Positions 41,116 to 49,475 of a DNA stretch of 64,000 nucleotides are shown here, piece by piece. Where the stretch lies: NCBI GenBank assembly GCA_030066595.1, contig JASJBI010000013.1, positions 1 to 64,000 on the forward strand. The letters run 5' to 3'. Source of the DNA: Alphaproteobacteria bacterium. GTDB taxonomy: Bacteria; Pseudomonadota; Alphaproteobacteria; JAJFFI01. Position numbers and translations under genes: made by a program. The notes beneath the pieces were generated by a model. It was not told where the DNA came from and did not search any database. It saw nothing but the letters and a program-made list of their open reading frames with translations. How positions within the stretch are numbered: position 1 is the first letter of the stretch; every line of letters begins with the position of its first letter.

Positions 41116-41496
41116 CTAGGCGTCGAAGTTCCAAATATCGCGATGCAAGCGCCAGCTTCCATCGCCATCGTGTCTCCACAGGACGACGTACTTGCCAGCC
41201 ACCGTGACGCGGACATCGCCCTCCCCGGGAACCGTCGCGGTCAGAGCGCCCATCTCGACCGCACTATCACCCGCCTCCTCGACTTCGAAGGTGTTGAGCG
41301 AAACATCGCCAACGCCCGCATCGATCAGGCCTTGCCAGTACTGCTGGATCGCCTCGCGCCCCTCGAGCCGAGGTGCGTCCGGTGGCATAAGGGCCGCGTC
41401 TTCGGTGTAGAGCCCTGCCAATCCTGCGGCATTGCCCGAATTGTACAGCTCGCAAAATGCCGCACCCACCACCTCGATCGCTGATCTCGCTGTCAT
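41116..41496 (-). CDS. SnoaL/DUF4440-like protein
   Basis: 126 residues from the ATG at 41496 (MTARSAIEVVG), with GAGGGGAGGAA just upstream; the track start at 41598 adds a poor leader. The pattern FCELYNSGNAAGLAGLYTEDAALMPPDAPRLEGREAI, ending WRLHRDIWN, is typical of the NTF2-like SnoaL/DUF4440 fold. These are small dimeric cone-shaped proteins, either enzymes or binding proteins. The substrate is unknown. It converges on the deaminase gene, 12 bases apart. Confidence 0.78.
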   Translation of the reverse strand: MTARSAIEVVGAAFCELYNSGNAAGLAGLYTEDAALMPPDAPRLEGREAIQQYWQGLIDAGVGDVSLNTFEVEEAGDSAVEMGALTATVPGEGDVRVTVAGKYVVLWRHDGDGSWRLHRDIWNFDA

Positions 41497-41793
41497 GATG
41501 TTCCTCCCCTCTTTCTGCCCGGGATCGCTTGCTGGATCGTCGGTCCGGGCCTCTGACGCATACGTGATTCTGAGCGGGAGTATAGCAGACACCAACACGT
41601 GCTCCCTCAGGGAAGGCCGTGCTGAGCGCCCATCTGGCTTCGAGCTGATCGGGCAGGTCTCTGCCCCGGCCGAAACCGACGGTCTGAACTTTTTTGTTTC
41701 GATTGTTTCGCCGGGCGGTTCGCGTCTTCACAGCCACAGGATTCCCGCCTATGTGTCCCGCTGCTCGACGAACAGCAGAGGCGCAAGCGTGAG

Positions 41794-42414
41794 ATGACGT
41801 CCACAGGAAACGCCCGGAGCCCGGTCCTTGTCACGGCAGGTCTGCCCGTGACCACGCTTTGTGTTGTTGGCATTGCCGCCTGTGCGCCGGCCGTGGGCGC
41901 GCCCGCCGGGGCGAACCCGTCGTCCGCCGGCGACAGTTTCCATGGCTTTGCCTACACGATCCCGGCCGATGCCGGATGGACTCTGAAACAGCGCGGGACG
42001 CACAAGGAATTCGAGCTGGTGGTTTTCGAGAAGCCGGCGAGCGGCCGGACCTTTCAGATCCAGCTGACCCGCTATCGCCCCGTGCGCCAGATCGCCACCG
42101 CGGACGACCTCACGGCATGGACCCAGCAGGGCGCCGCCGGCGACAAGGGGTCCGCTCAGCCGGATGCGTCCCACGGGGCGGTCTGCGCGCGCTACAGCAC
42201 GAAGTGGAGCCAGACTATGTCCGTTAACGGCGGCGCCAGGAAGCCGAGCGCCGATCTGGACGAGTTCGGTCTGCAGTGCATCGATCCGCAGGACGAGAGA
42301 ATGCTGGTGCAGTTTCGCTATTTCGAGCGGAGCGCGCCCGGTGACCTGAGCGGTGCGGCGTCCGTCGAGGCCGGCCTGCTGCTGCGCAGCGTGACATATA
42401 CTGCTGGGAGATAG
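41794..42414 (+). CDS. Putative lipoprotein of unknown function
   Basis: 206 residues. The N-terminus (VTTLCVVGIAACAPAVG) contains a lipobox-like GIAAC around residue 30, so a lipid-anchored envelope protein is likely. The mature part has FHGFAYTIPADAGWTLKQRG and EFELVVFEKPASGRTFQIQLTRY, a beta-rich pattern. I recognise no named family. The start is ATG with a modest upstream GAG-rich stretch. It converges on the metallo-hydrolase gene. Confidence 0.65.
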   Translation: MTSTGNARSPVLVTAGLPVTTLCVVGIAACAPAVGAPAGANPSSAGDSFHGFAYTIPADAGWTLKQRGTHKEFELVVFEKPASGRTFQIQLTRYRPVRQIATADDLTAWTQQGAAGDKGSAQPDASHGAVCARYSTKWSQTMSVNGGARKPSADLDEFGLQCIDPQDERMLVQFRYFERSAPGDLSGAASVEAGLLLRSVTYTAGR

Positions 42415-42455
42415 AGCGGCCTGATCTTGCGCCGCACGGCTCGGCAAGCGGCCTG

Positions 42456-43322
42456 CTAGGGATTGCCGCGCCGGTGCAGCTGGATGCGGGCGTAGGCGCC
42501 CTCGATGTTGAGCGCCCGCCAGGCCGCGTACTGGCCCCAGTCCTGGTAGGCGTCCAGCGTAATCTCGGCCTTCATCTGTCCGACCGTCTTGCCCGCGCGG
42601 GCGGCGGCCAGCACCTCGCCGTAGAGCGCCTCCATATAGCCGCGGAAGGCGGCCACGTCCGACTTCGTGCCGAGGGCCCCGTGGCCGGGCACCAGAATGT
42701 CGAAGTCCATGGCCTCGACCCGCTTGAGGGAGTCGATCCAGTCCGGCAGGTAGCCGTCCGGCAGGTCGCGGAAGGGCAGCGTCTTGACCGGGATGAAGTC
42801 GACCGCGAACAGCGCGCGCTCGTCCGGGAAGTGCATGACGATCATGTTGTCGGAGTGGTTCCGCCCGACATAGGCGAGCTCGACCCGCTTGCCGCCCAGC
42901 TCGACCGTCATGCGGTCCGTGAAGGTCACGTTGGGTACGGCGGTCGGCCGCTTCTCGCCGAGGATGGTGCGCTTGGCGTTCGCGTGCGCGACCACCACGG
43001 CGGTGTCGGCGAAAACCTCGCCGCCCGAGCTGTGGTCCGCGTGATCATGGCTCAGGATCAGATACTTGACGGGTTTTCCGAACCTCTTGTCGAGCTCGGC
43101 CCCGAGCCATTTGGCGGCGTCCGCGTTGATCGGATCCGTGGCGATGATGCCGTCCGGCGTGACCAGAAAGACCGAGAAGTGGAACTTGTTCTGAAAGCGG
43201 TAGAGATCCCCCGAGATCTGGGTGATCGCGCGCTTGACGTCCTGCGCCGCGACCGGCGCGGCGGCGAGCGCCAAAGCCGCGAGGAAAATGGCCGGTAGGC
43301 CCCAGAGACGAACACTGCGCAT
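42456..43322 (-). CDS. Secreted metallo-beta-lactamase-fold hydrolase
   Basis: 288 residues. A signal peptide (WGLPAIFLAALALAAAPVAA) directs it to the periplasm. The zinc motif SHDHADHSSGG (HxHxDH) and later ligands NHSDN and PGHGALG give the MBL fold. The sequence resembles the SoxH/quinoprotein-relay group more than true beta-lactamases. Its substrate is unknown, so resistance should not be assumed. It is transcribed alone between convergent and same-strand neighbours. Confidence 0.84.
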   Translation of the reverse strand: MRSVRLWGLPAIFLAALALAAAPVAAQDVKRAITQISGDLYRFQNKFHFSVFLVTPDGIIATDPINADAAKWLGAELDKRFGKPVKYLILSHDHADHSSGGEVFADTAVVVAHANAKRTILGEKRPTAVPNVTFTDRMTVELGGKRVELAYVGRNHSDNMIVMHFPDERALFAVDFIPVKTLPFRDLPDGYLPDWIDSLKRVEAMDFDILVPGHGALGTKSDVAAFRGYMEALYGEVLAAARAGKTVGQMKAEITLDAYQDWGQYAAWRALNIEGAYARIQLHRRGNP

Positions 43323-43448
43323 GACTCCCTCCCTTGCACGCGCGCCAGCAGCGCGCCGTTTCCGGATGGGATTATCCGGCGGGCGCGGGCAAAGCCGCGA
43401 TCACTTTGCGGTGAGATCGGCTGGGCGTTTTGGGGTGTCGCCGGCCCG

Positions 43449-45260
43449 TCAGGCGAGCGCCGCCGTCGCGTCCTCGAGCCAGTTCCGTGTCTCCTCGTCG
43501 ACCAGGGGGCCGATGGTCTCGCGCACGCGGGCGTGGTAGGCGTCGAGCCAGGCGATCTCGTCCGCCGTCATAATCTCGGTGTCGACCAGCGCCCGGTCGA
43601 TCGGCGCCAGCGTCAGCGTCTCAAACGCGTACATCTCCTTCTCCGCCTCGGCCATGCCGTCCGCCGGGCGTACGGCGACCAGGTTCTCGATGCGGATGCC
43701 GTACGCGCCGGCCTTATAGTAGCCGGGCTCGTTCGAGCAGATCATGCCGGGCTTGAGCGCCACTTTGCTGGGCAGCTTGGAGATGCGCTGCGGCCCCTCG
43801 TGCACGCCCAGATAGCTGCCGACGCCGTGGCCGGTGCCGTGGTCGTAGTCGAGCCCCGCCTCCCAGAGCGGCCGGCGCGCCAGGGTGTCGAGCTGGCTGC
43901 CCGTGGTGCCCTTGGGGAAGCGCGCGGTGGCGAGCGCGATATGGCCCTTGAGCACCCGGGTGAATCGGTCGCGCATCTCCGCCGTGGGCGCGCCCACGGC
44001 GATGGTGCGGGTGACGTCGGTCGTCCCGTCCGGATACTGGGCGCCGGAATCGATCAGGAACAGGCTGCCGGGCTCGAGCCGCCGGTTGCTCGCCGCGTCC
44101 ACCCGGTAGTGCACGATGGCGCCGTTCGGCCCGGCCCCGGCGATGGTGTCGAAGGAGAGATCGCGCAGCTCGGCGTCCTCGCCGCGGAAGGCGGCGAGCC
44201 GGTCGGCGGCCTCGAGCTCGCTGAGCTTGCCCTTCGGCGCCTCCTGGGCGAGCCAGGCAAGAAACCGGGTCAGGGCCGCGCCGTCGCGCCGGTGCGCCGC
44301 CCGGGCGCCATCCAGCTCCGTCTCGTTCTTGCAGGCCTTGGGCAGGGCGCAGGGGTCGGCGCCGCGCTGCACCTGGGCGCCGGCCGCGGCCAGCCGGGCC
44401 TCGATGGCGGCCGCCGCCGTGACCGGGTCGAGACGCACCGTCTTGCCCGCCTGGCCCAGGGCGTCGAGCGCCGGGCCGAAGTCGGCGGGGTCGTCCACCA
44501 TGACCTCGTTGCCGAGATGGGCGGTGACCTCGGCGTCGAGCTTGCGCGGGTCCATGAACAGGTCCACCTGGCCGCCCGCGTAGAGCAGCGCAAAGCCGAG
44601 GGCGAGCGGCGTGTGGGCGACGTCGCCGCCGCGGATGTTCAGGAGCCAGGCGATCGAATCCGGCAAGGTCAGGACCGCAACGTCCGCCTTCGCCTCCGTG
44701 AGCTCGGCCGCGAGCTCCTTGCGCTTGTCCTGGGCGCTCTTGCCGGCATGGGCGAGGGGATGGGGCACCACCGGCGCCAGGGGCGGGGCGGGCTGCTCGG
44801 GCCAGGCAGCGTCCAGCGGGTTGTCGGCGCAGGGCTCCAGCACGGCGCCGGCCTTTGCGCAGGCGGCGGCGAGCTTGGCCGCGCCGTCCACCGTGTGCAG
44901 CCAGGGGTCGAAGCCGAGCTTCTCGCCCGGCTTGAGCGTCTCGGCCAGCCACCGGTCCGGCGGCTCGTCGGTGATATGGCGGAAGAGGAACTGATTCGGG
45001 TCGGCCTGGGCCCGGAGCTGCAGCGTGTAGCGGCCGTCCACGAAAATCGCCGCCCGGTCGGCCAGCACGATGGCGAGCCCGGCCGAGCCGGTGAACCCCG
45101 TGAGCCAGGCGAGCCGTTCGGCCCGGGGCGGCACGAATTCGCCCTGATGCTCGTCCGCCCGCGGCACCACGAAGCCGGCGAGCCCGCGCCCGGCCAGCTC
45201 GGCCCGGAGCGCGGCCAGCCGGGCGGCCGTATCTGCGGGCGGATCCTGGCGGGCGTGCAT
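43449..45260 (-). CDS. Aminopeptidase P family protein
   Basis: 603 residues from the ATG at 45260 (MHARQDPPADT). Two creatinase-like N-terminal domains precede a pita-bread catalytic domain at about 300-530. Metal ligands are seen in LIDSGAQYPDGTTDVTRT (two Asp), GTGHGVGSYLGVHEGP (His) and NEPGYYKAGAYGIRIENL (two Glu). It removes N-terminal residues next to proline and is the long, eukaryote-like form common in alphaproteobacteria. It has no signal peptide. prmA and uvrD lie further along the same strand. Confidence 0.92.
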   Translation of the reverse strand: MHARQDPPADTAARLAALRAELAGRGLAGFVVPRADEHQGEFVPPRAERLAWLTGFTGSAGLAIVLADRAAIFVDGRYTLQLRAQADPNQFLFRHITDEPPDRWLAETLKPGEKLGFDPWLHTVDGAAKLAAACAKAGAVLEPCADNPLDAAWPEQPAPPLAPVVPHPLAHAGKSAQDKRKELAAELTEAKADVAVLTLPDSIAWLLNIRGGDVAHTPLALGFALLYAGGQVDLFMDPRKLDAEVTAHLGNEVMVDDPADFGPALDALGQAGKTVRLDPVTAAAAIEARLAAAGAQVQRGADPCALPKACKNETELDGARAAHRRDGAALTRFLAWLAQEAPKGKLSELEAADRLAAFRGEDAELRDLSFDTIAGAGPNGAIVHYRVDAASNRRLEPGSLFLIDSGAQYPDGTTDVTRTIAVGAPTAEMRDRFTRVLKGHIALATARFPKGTTGSQLDTLARRPLWEAGLDYDHGTGHGVGSYLGVHEGPQRISKLPSKVALKPGMICSNEPGYYKAGAYGIRIENLVAVRPADGMAEAEKEMYAFETLTLAPIDRALVDTEIMTADEIAWLDAYHARVRETIGPLVDEETRNWLEDATAALA

Positions 45261-45471
45261 GCCTGTGAAGCTAGGTGCCGGCCGGGCCCGGCGCAAGCCC
45301 CGACTGAACGCCCGGCACCGGCCGGGCACGCGGCCTCAGCCATGCACCAGACGCAATACTGCGATGCAGGATTGCCGCTGGGCATGCCGGGCCTCAGGCC
45401 GTATCTCTCCTGTCACGACGGCGCGCGAAAGGACCGCCGGGCCACCCGCTTCGGGCAAGGAGTGCACAGCC

Positions 45472-45753
45472 ATGACCCTCGTCAGGACGACCCACGAAGC
45501 GGCCCAGGCCCCGGATTTCGGACCGACCTTCTTCGCACTGGCGGGCTTCGTTCGCGAAGCGACCGCTGCCCCAGCCCTCCCCCTCGCGGCGGTCCCTGCC
45601 GTCAGGCGAAGCTGGATCTCGCGCGCCGTCGTCGCCTTGATCAGAAAATCCCCCAAGGTCAAGGACGCGCCCGAGCGGTCGGCCCTCTCCCCGACCCTCG
45701 GCGCGATCGCCGGATTCGTCCAGGTGACGACCGGCGGGACACCCAAAATCTAG
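45472..45753 (+). CDS. Small hypothetical protein with internal duplication
   Basis: 93 residues from the ATG at 45472, preceded by AAGGAG at a good distance; the track start at 45259 is upstream noise. Two similar segments, GPTFFALAGFVREAT (about 16-30) and SPTLGAIAGFVQVTT (about 73-87), flank a basic middle (RRSWISRAVVALIRKSPKVK). It belongs to no family I know. It precedes the DUF1127 cluster and ends before a hairpin. It could be a spurious ORF, but the ribosome-binding site and repeat favour a gene. Confidence 0.5.
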   Translation: MTLVRTTHEAAQAPDFGPTFFALAGFVREATAAPALPLAAVPAVRRSWISRAVVALIRKSPKVKDAPERSALSPTLGAIAGFVQVTTGGTPKI

Positions 45754-45789
45754 CCTAGACCCGCGTCAAGCCTTCTCGCCGACGAGGGG

Positions 45790-45813
45790 CGGTGGCCGCC
45801 AGGCCACCGTTCT
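45790..45813 (+). terminator. Candidate terminator hairpin
   Basis: CGGTGGCC (45790-45797), loop GCCA and GGCCACCG (45802-45809), followed by TTCT. It lies 37 bases after the small hypothetical gene. The T-tract is short. Confidence 0.5.
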
Positions 45814-45990
45814 ACGGCTTCGGTCCTCTGGCGACGCACTCCGAACCGATCCGCGAGCTATGCACCCAGTGCATTGCTGCGATGCGACATCGGGCGTGGA
45901 AATCACTTGTTTTAAATGAATATTTAAGTGCTGCGGCGCACAACTGACAGACATGCCAGCGCCGCACTTGAGCGAAGGAGTCGAACCGAA

Positions 45991-46269
45991 ATGCATACGA
46001 AGATACTCACCCCAAGCCACAGCGGCACCGTGTCCGCCGGGCTGCGCACTGCCGTCGGACCGGCCGTCTGGCTGGCGCGCCGGGTGGCGGAGCATCTGCG
46101 GCGCAAGCGCGACTACAAGAGGCTGTCGAGCCTCGATGACCACCTGCTCAAGGACATCGGGATCGACCGCGCGGACATCCCCAACATCGTGGACGGCCAT
46201 GGACCAAAGGGTCCGGCGCGCGAGAAATGGATCGCCGTGGAGCATCGTCGACCGCCGTACATCATCTGA
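45991..46269 (+). CDS. DUF1127 domain protein
   Basis: 92 residues from the ATG at 45991, with GAAGGAG upstream. The core KRDYKRLSSLDDHLLKDIGIDRADI is the DUF1127 motif: a basic helix followed by L.-LDD..L.DIGI. Such Arg-rich microproteins are common in alphaproteobacteria, where some affect RNA turnover and phosphate or carbon metabolism. An AT-rich stretch at about 45905-45935 upstream probably holds the promoter. It is the first of three small genes in a row. Confidence 0.82.
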   Translation: MHTKILTPSHSGTVSAGLRTAVGPAVWLARRVAEHLRRKRDYKRLSSLDDHLLKDIGIDRADIPNIVDGHGPKGPAREKWIAVEHRRPPYII

Positions 46270-46337
46270 TCCGCCTTGGCACGGCGGTCACACGTACACG
46301 CCCAACACTCACAAGAGAGGCTCTGGGAGCAACTGCA

Positions 46338-46550
46338 ATGTCAACCGAGACGAACACACCGAACGGATCACAGATCGAGGACCGGCACTTGGCCGCCCCG
46401 GTCGATGTCCACGCCATCCTGACGGCGGCGCGGCGCGCCCGGGCGGAGTACATGGCGGAGCGAACCGGCCACGCCTTTGCGGCGCTGGGTCGGGTCGTCG
46501 CCCGCCTGCTGCACGCCCTGCCCCGGGATCAGCGCCCGGCGATCAGCTGA
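46338..46550 (+). CDS. Small protein linked to DUF1127 cluster
   Basis: 70 residues from the ATG at 46338 (MSTETNTPNGSQ); the track start at 46227 overlaps the previous gene. The segment DVHAILTAARRARAEYMAERTGHAFAALGRVVARLLH is a basic amphipathic helix similar to small RSP_7527-type proteins that often lie beside DUF1127 genes. The function is unknown. Position and spacing suggest cotranscription with both DUF1127 genes. Confidence 0.6.
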   Translation: MSTETNTPNGSQIEDRHLAAPVDVHAILTAARRARAEYMAERTGHAFAALGRVVARLLHALPRDQRPAIS

Positions 46551-46694
46551 CGCGCTGCCTGAGTTAGAGGTCGAGAAAGCAAGGGGGGATCGGGCTCGCG
46601 CTGCGATGCCTGTTCGACGGTTCAACCAAACCCGGTACGGCGTCGGCCTCGCGTCGGCGCCGCCGGGACACAGAGAGTACAGGAAGGACTGACC

Positions 46695-46970
46695 ATGCTG
46701 ACCAACACGCAAACCCATCACCCCCTGACGACCGGCGCCGAGCTGAGCGCGCCCAAGAGCGTCCTGGCCCGGCTCGTTGCTGACGTGCGCCGCTACTTCA
46801 AGGCGCGTCGGACCTATCGGGAGCTCATGGATCTGGACGACCGCAGCCTCAAGGATATCGGCATCACCCGCGGCGATATCCGGCGCATCGCCTTCGGCGA
46901 ACACGGCCGCGAAGGCCACGAGCTGCGCCGGGTGCCGGACGGCGCCGGCAGCCGCTGGATCACGGCCTAG
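46695..46970 (+). CDS. DUF1127 domain protein, second copy
   Basis: 91 residues with AGGAAGG upstream. The core ARRTYRELMDLDDRSLKDIGITRGDIRRIAFG is a clear DUF1127 match. It differs from the first copy outside the motif, so the two are old paralogues. It ends 24 bases before a dispersed palindromic repeat. Confidence 0.82.
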   Translation: MLTNTQTHHPLTTGAELSAPKSVLARLVADVRRYFKARRTYRELMDLDDRSLKDIGITRGDIRRIAFGEHGREGHELRRVPDGAGSRWITA

Positions 46971-46994
46971 GTGGCTGCTGAGAGAAACCCGACA

Positions 46995-47074
46995 CTCACC
47001 CTTCGACAAGCTCAGGGTGAGGCCTTATGAAATTGCCCGCTCGCCCTCACGCTGAGCCTGTCGAAGTGCGAGGG
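46995..47074. repeat. Dispersed palindromic repeat, copy 1
   Basis: CTCACCCTTCGACAAGCTCAGGGTGAG (46995-47021) is itself a hairpin (CTCACCCT/AGGGTGAG). An imperfect inverted copy with core GCTGAGCCTGTCGAAG follows at 47044-47074. The same pair recurs at 48742-48799. It lies between convergent genes. Confidence 0.85.
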
Positions 47075-47090
47075 CGCGCGTGGCCGGCCG

Positions 47091-48026
47091 TCAACGGGCT
47101 GCGCGACGGTTTACGGACGGCCCGCGCCTGAGAACTAGCGTGGTCCACGCGCCCAGGACGATGCGCCGCACCAGGTGGAAGCCTCGCCCGCGATAGGCGG
47201 CGAGGACTTCCGCCTGCTGGGCGCCGAGCAGGCCCGCCAGAACGGCGATGCCTCCGGGCGCCAAGACGCGCCGGACATCGGCGGCCATGACGCAGAGCGG
47301 CCCGGACAGCAGGTTCGCCACAACCAGATCATAGGGCGCATCGCGGCGAACGCGCGCGGTCCGCACCCCGTCCGCTTCGACCACCCGCACCAGGCTTCGG
47401 ACGCCGTTGCGCGCCGCGTTGGCCCGGGCCACGCGGACGGCCGTGGGATCCAGATCCACCGCCGTCACCGGCGCATGCCAAAGCCTGGCGGCGGCGATGG
47501 CGAGGATGCCCGAGCCGGTGCCGATGTCCAGCACCCGCCGCACCGCCTGCCGCCGGGCCAGGCGGTCGAGCGCCAGAAGACAGCCGCGGGTCGGCTCGTG
47601 CCGGCCGGTGCCGGCCGCCGGCCCGGCGTCGATGCAGAGCGACACCGCGCCCGGCGGACGGGTCCCGCGGTGATGGGTCCCGTGCACGAACAACCGCCCG
47701 GCGCGGACCGGCGCCAGCAAGCGGTTGGTGCGCGCCACCCAGTCCGCGTCCGGCAGGCGATGCACGATCAACACCGGCAGGGGAATATCGAGCGCCGCCG
47801 CGGTCGCCCGCGCCAGGTCGGTGATCGCGCGCCGGTCCGGGGGCGCGGCCGTCAGCACCTGCAGCCGCCAGAGTTCCGCCGGCGACAGGGGGTTGCTCGC
47901 GGGGTGCAGCTCGAACTCCGCCGTGGCCACGGCCCAGGGCGAGAGCGCGTCCTCGAAGGCGGCCAACGCGGTCAAGGGAACGGTCAGCTCGATCGCCCAA
48001 AGCCCGGAGTCGGGTCTATCTGTCAT
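47091..48026 (-). CDS. prmA: Ribosomal protein L11 methyltransferase
   Basis: 311 residues from the ATG at 48026 (MTDRPDSG); the track's 48044 is possible. An N-terminal substrate domain precedes the SAM-binding motif VLDIGTGSGILAIAAARL and VVANLLSGPL, in place of the usual N-I/L-L-A-x-P-L. The C-terminal LAPGGIAVLAGLL fits. PrmA trimethylates L11, and it is diverged but recognisable. It lies on the same strand as the isomerase, the methyltransferase and uvrD. Confidence 0.85.
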   Translation of the reverse strand: MTDRPDSGLWAIELTVPLTALAAFEDALSPWAVATAEFELHPASNPLSPAELWRLQVLTAAPPDRRAITDLARATAAALDIPLPVLIVHRLPDADWVARTNRLLAPVRAGRLFVHGTHHRGTRPPGAVSLCIDAGPAAGTGRHEPTRGCLLALDRLARRQAVRRVLDIGTGSGILAIAAARLWHAPVTAVDLDPTAVRVARANAARNGVRSLVRVVEADGVRTARVRRDAPYDLVVANLLSGPLCVMAADVRRVLAPGGIAVLAGLLGAQQAEVLAAYRGRGFHLVRRIVLGAWTTLVLRRGPSVNRRAAR

Positions 48027-48052
48027 GCGAGGCGGCCCCTCCATGTGCCGGT

Positions 48053-48685
48053 TCAGCGCGGCCGTTCGGCGCCGCTCGGCAGGTCCGGGAGACGCGCCAT
48101 TTCGCCTTGTTCGAGCAACGTCGGGTCCTTCAGGTAGTCCACGACCATTTCGGTCGATTCGACCCCCCAGAATAATGTGTCGCCGATCAGGAAGGTGGGG
48201 ACGCCGAAGACGCCCTTGGCGGCGGCCTGCTCGGTGTTCTCCCGCAGACGATCCTTGACCGCGGGATCGGCGATGCGGTCATCCGCATCGGCCAGGCCCA
48301 ACCGGCCGGTCAACTCGGCCCAGTCCTCGGCCGATTCGGTCCAGCGGCCCTCCTGCCAGATGAAGTGGAAAATGGTGGCGACCGCCTCGGGATCGGCGTC
48401 CAGGGCGATGGCCAGCCTGAGCGCCTTCAGCGGGTTGTAGGGATGCTTCGGCGGCATCTTGAACGGGATGCCGTGGTTCTGGGCGAACCAGACGCAGTAT
48501 CGGTTCGTGTAGAGCCGTTTGCCCGGGATCTCGGCCGGCCCCTTGTGCCCCCAACGGCCCAGCAGTCCGGCGAACAGCACCGGCTCGTAGACGATCTCGA
48601 CCGTGTCCGGCAGCCGGTGCAGCAGCTCGTGCTGCAGATAGCTGAACGGCGAGATGAAGTCGAAATACCAGTGCACTTTGGTCAT
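48053..48685 (-). CDS. 2-hydroxychromene-2-carboxylate isomerase family protein
   Basis: 210 residues, DsbA-like thioredoxin fold without a CxxC motif. The N-terminal WYFDFISPFSYL carries the glutathione-activating Ser of this kappa-GST-like family. GVFGVPTFLIGDTLFWGVE is the conserved cis-Pro segment. The family interconverts hydroxychromene carboxylates in naphthalene breakdown, but most homologues have unknown substrates. It is 26 bases upstream of prmA and probably cotranscribed. Confidence 0.88.
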   Translation of the reverse strand: MTKVHWYFDFISPFSYLQHELLHRLPDTVEIVYEPVLFAGLLGRWGHKGPAEIPGKRLYTNRYCVWFAQNHGIPFKMPPKHPYNPLKALRLAIALDADPEAVATIFHFIWQEGRWTESAEDWAELTGRLGLADADDRIADPAVKDRLRENTEQAAAKGVFGVPTFLIGDTLFWGVESTEMVVDYLKDPTLLEQGEMARLPDLPSGAERPR

Positions 48686-48741
48686 CTGATCCCTTGCCCT
48701 ATTGGTTCCTGCCCGCCGACCGGACCTCCAGTGTCAAACTG

Positions 48742-48799
48742 CTCACCCTTCGACAAGCTCAGGGTGAGGTCCTCATTCTGAGCCTGTCGACGTCTGAGG
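48742..48799. repeat. Dispersed palindromic repeat, copy 2
   Basis: The same 27-base core as at 46995 (CTCACCCTTCGACAAGC...) is followed by CCTCATTCTGAGCCTGTCGACGTCTGAGG, an imperfect inverted copy. It lies in the 157-bp gap between the methyltransferase and isomerase genes. Confidence 0.85.
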
Positions 48800-48842
48800 A
48801 CCAAGTCACCTTTATCCTCCGGCCCCGGTCCTCTGCCAGCAT

Positions 48843-49466
48843 CTATGCGGGCCGTGCGCGGCCCTCATAGTGATAGGTGGCGATCTTCGGCCCCTTGACC
48901 AGATAGCCGACCTCCAACCGGTCGATGGCGAAGCCCGCGTCGCGGATCAGGGCCGCGATATCGCGGTTCAAATTGCAGCCGCCGGACAGCGTGGTCCAGA
49001 TCGGATTGATGCGCTCCTGCCAGCGACGCACGCCCAAATCCGGCGATCGGCCGTGCTCGACGAAAATGAGCGCGCCGTCCGGCCGCAAGACTCGGCGGAT
49101 TTCCGCGAGCGCGCGGCCCGCCTCCGCGATGGAACAGAGCGTCCAGGTCGTCAGCACGGTGTCGAAACTCCGGTCCTCGAAGGGCATGTCCTCGGCGCTG
49201 CCGTATGTCAAGTCGACGGCGAACGGTGCGGCGTCCCCCCGCCCGCTGCGCTCGGTCATGGCGAGCAGTTGCCGCGAGGGGTCGAGCCCGATCACGGCGC
49301 TCACGTCTTCCCCATAGAAGGGCAGGTTGAGCCCCGAGCCGATGCCGATCTCCAGCACCCGGCCGCGCGCCGCCGGCACCACGGTGCGCCGGATCCGGGT
49401 GGCCTCCTTGCTGCGCATGCTGAACGCGATGAGGCGCGGGACGACGTAGTCGGCATAGACACCCAT
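48843..49466 (-). CDS. Class I SAM-dependent methyltransferase
   Basis: 207 residues. SAM motif I is VLEIGIGSGLNLPFYG, with VIGLDPSRQLLAM next and FDTVLTTWTLCSI later, then VLRPDGALIFVEHG. This is the UbiE/METTL7-like pattern. Its substrate is unknown. It starts 9 bases after the uvrD stop on the same strand, so it is probably transcribed from the uvrD promoter. Confidence 0.85.
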   Translation of the reverse strand: MGVYADYVVPRLIAFSMRSKEATRIRRTVVPAARGRVLEIGIGSGLNLPFYGEDVSAVIGLDPSRQLLAMTERSGRGDAAPFAVDLTYGSAEDMPFEDRSFDTVLTTWTLCSIAEAGRALAEIRRVLRPDGALIFVEHGRSPDLGVRRWQERINPIWTTLSGGCNLNRDIAALIRDAGFAIDRLEVGYLVKGPKIATYHYEGRARPA

Positions 49467-49475
49467 GACAGCCGG

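Noticed and set aside
42456-43322. Metallo-beta-lactamase-fold gene considered as a resistance gene
   Set aside because: The zinc motif is present, but the overall pattern fits the general MBL hydrolase/quinoprotein-relay group, not a beta-lactamase class.
43533-45758. A 741-residue plus-strand ORF opposite aminopeptidase P
   Set aside because: The minus strand encodes a full aminopeptidase P with its metal ligands. Only the far 3' end (from 45472, in another frame) is kept as a possible gene.
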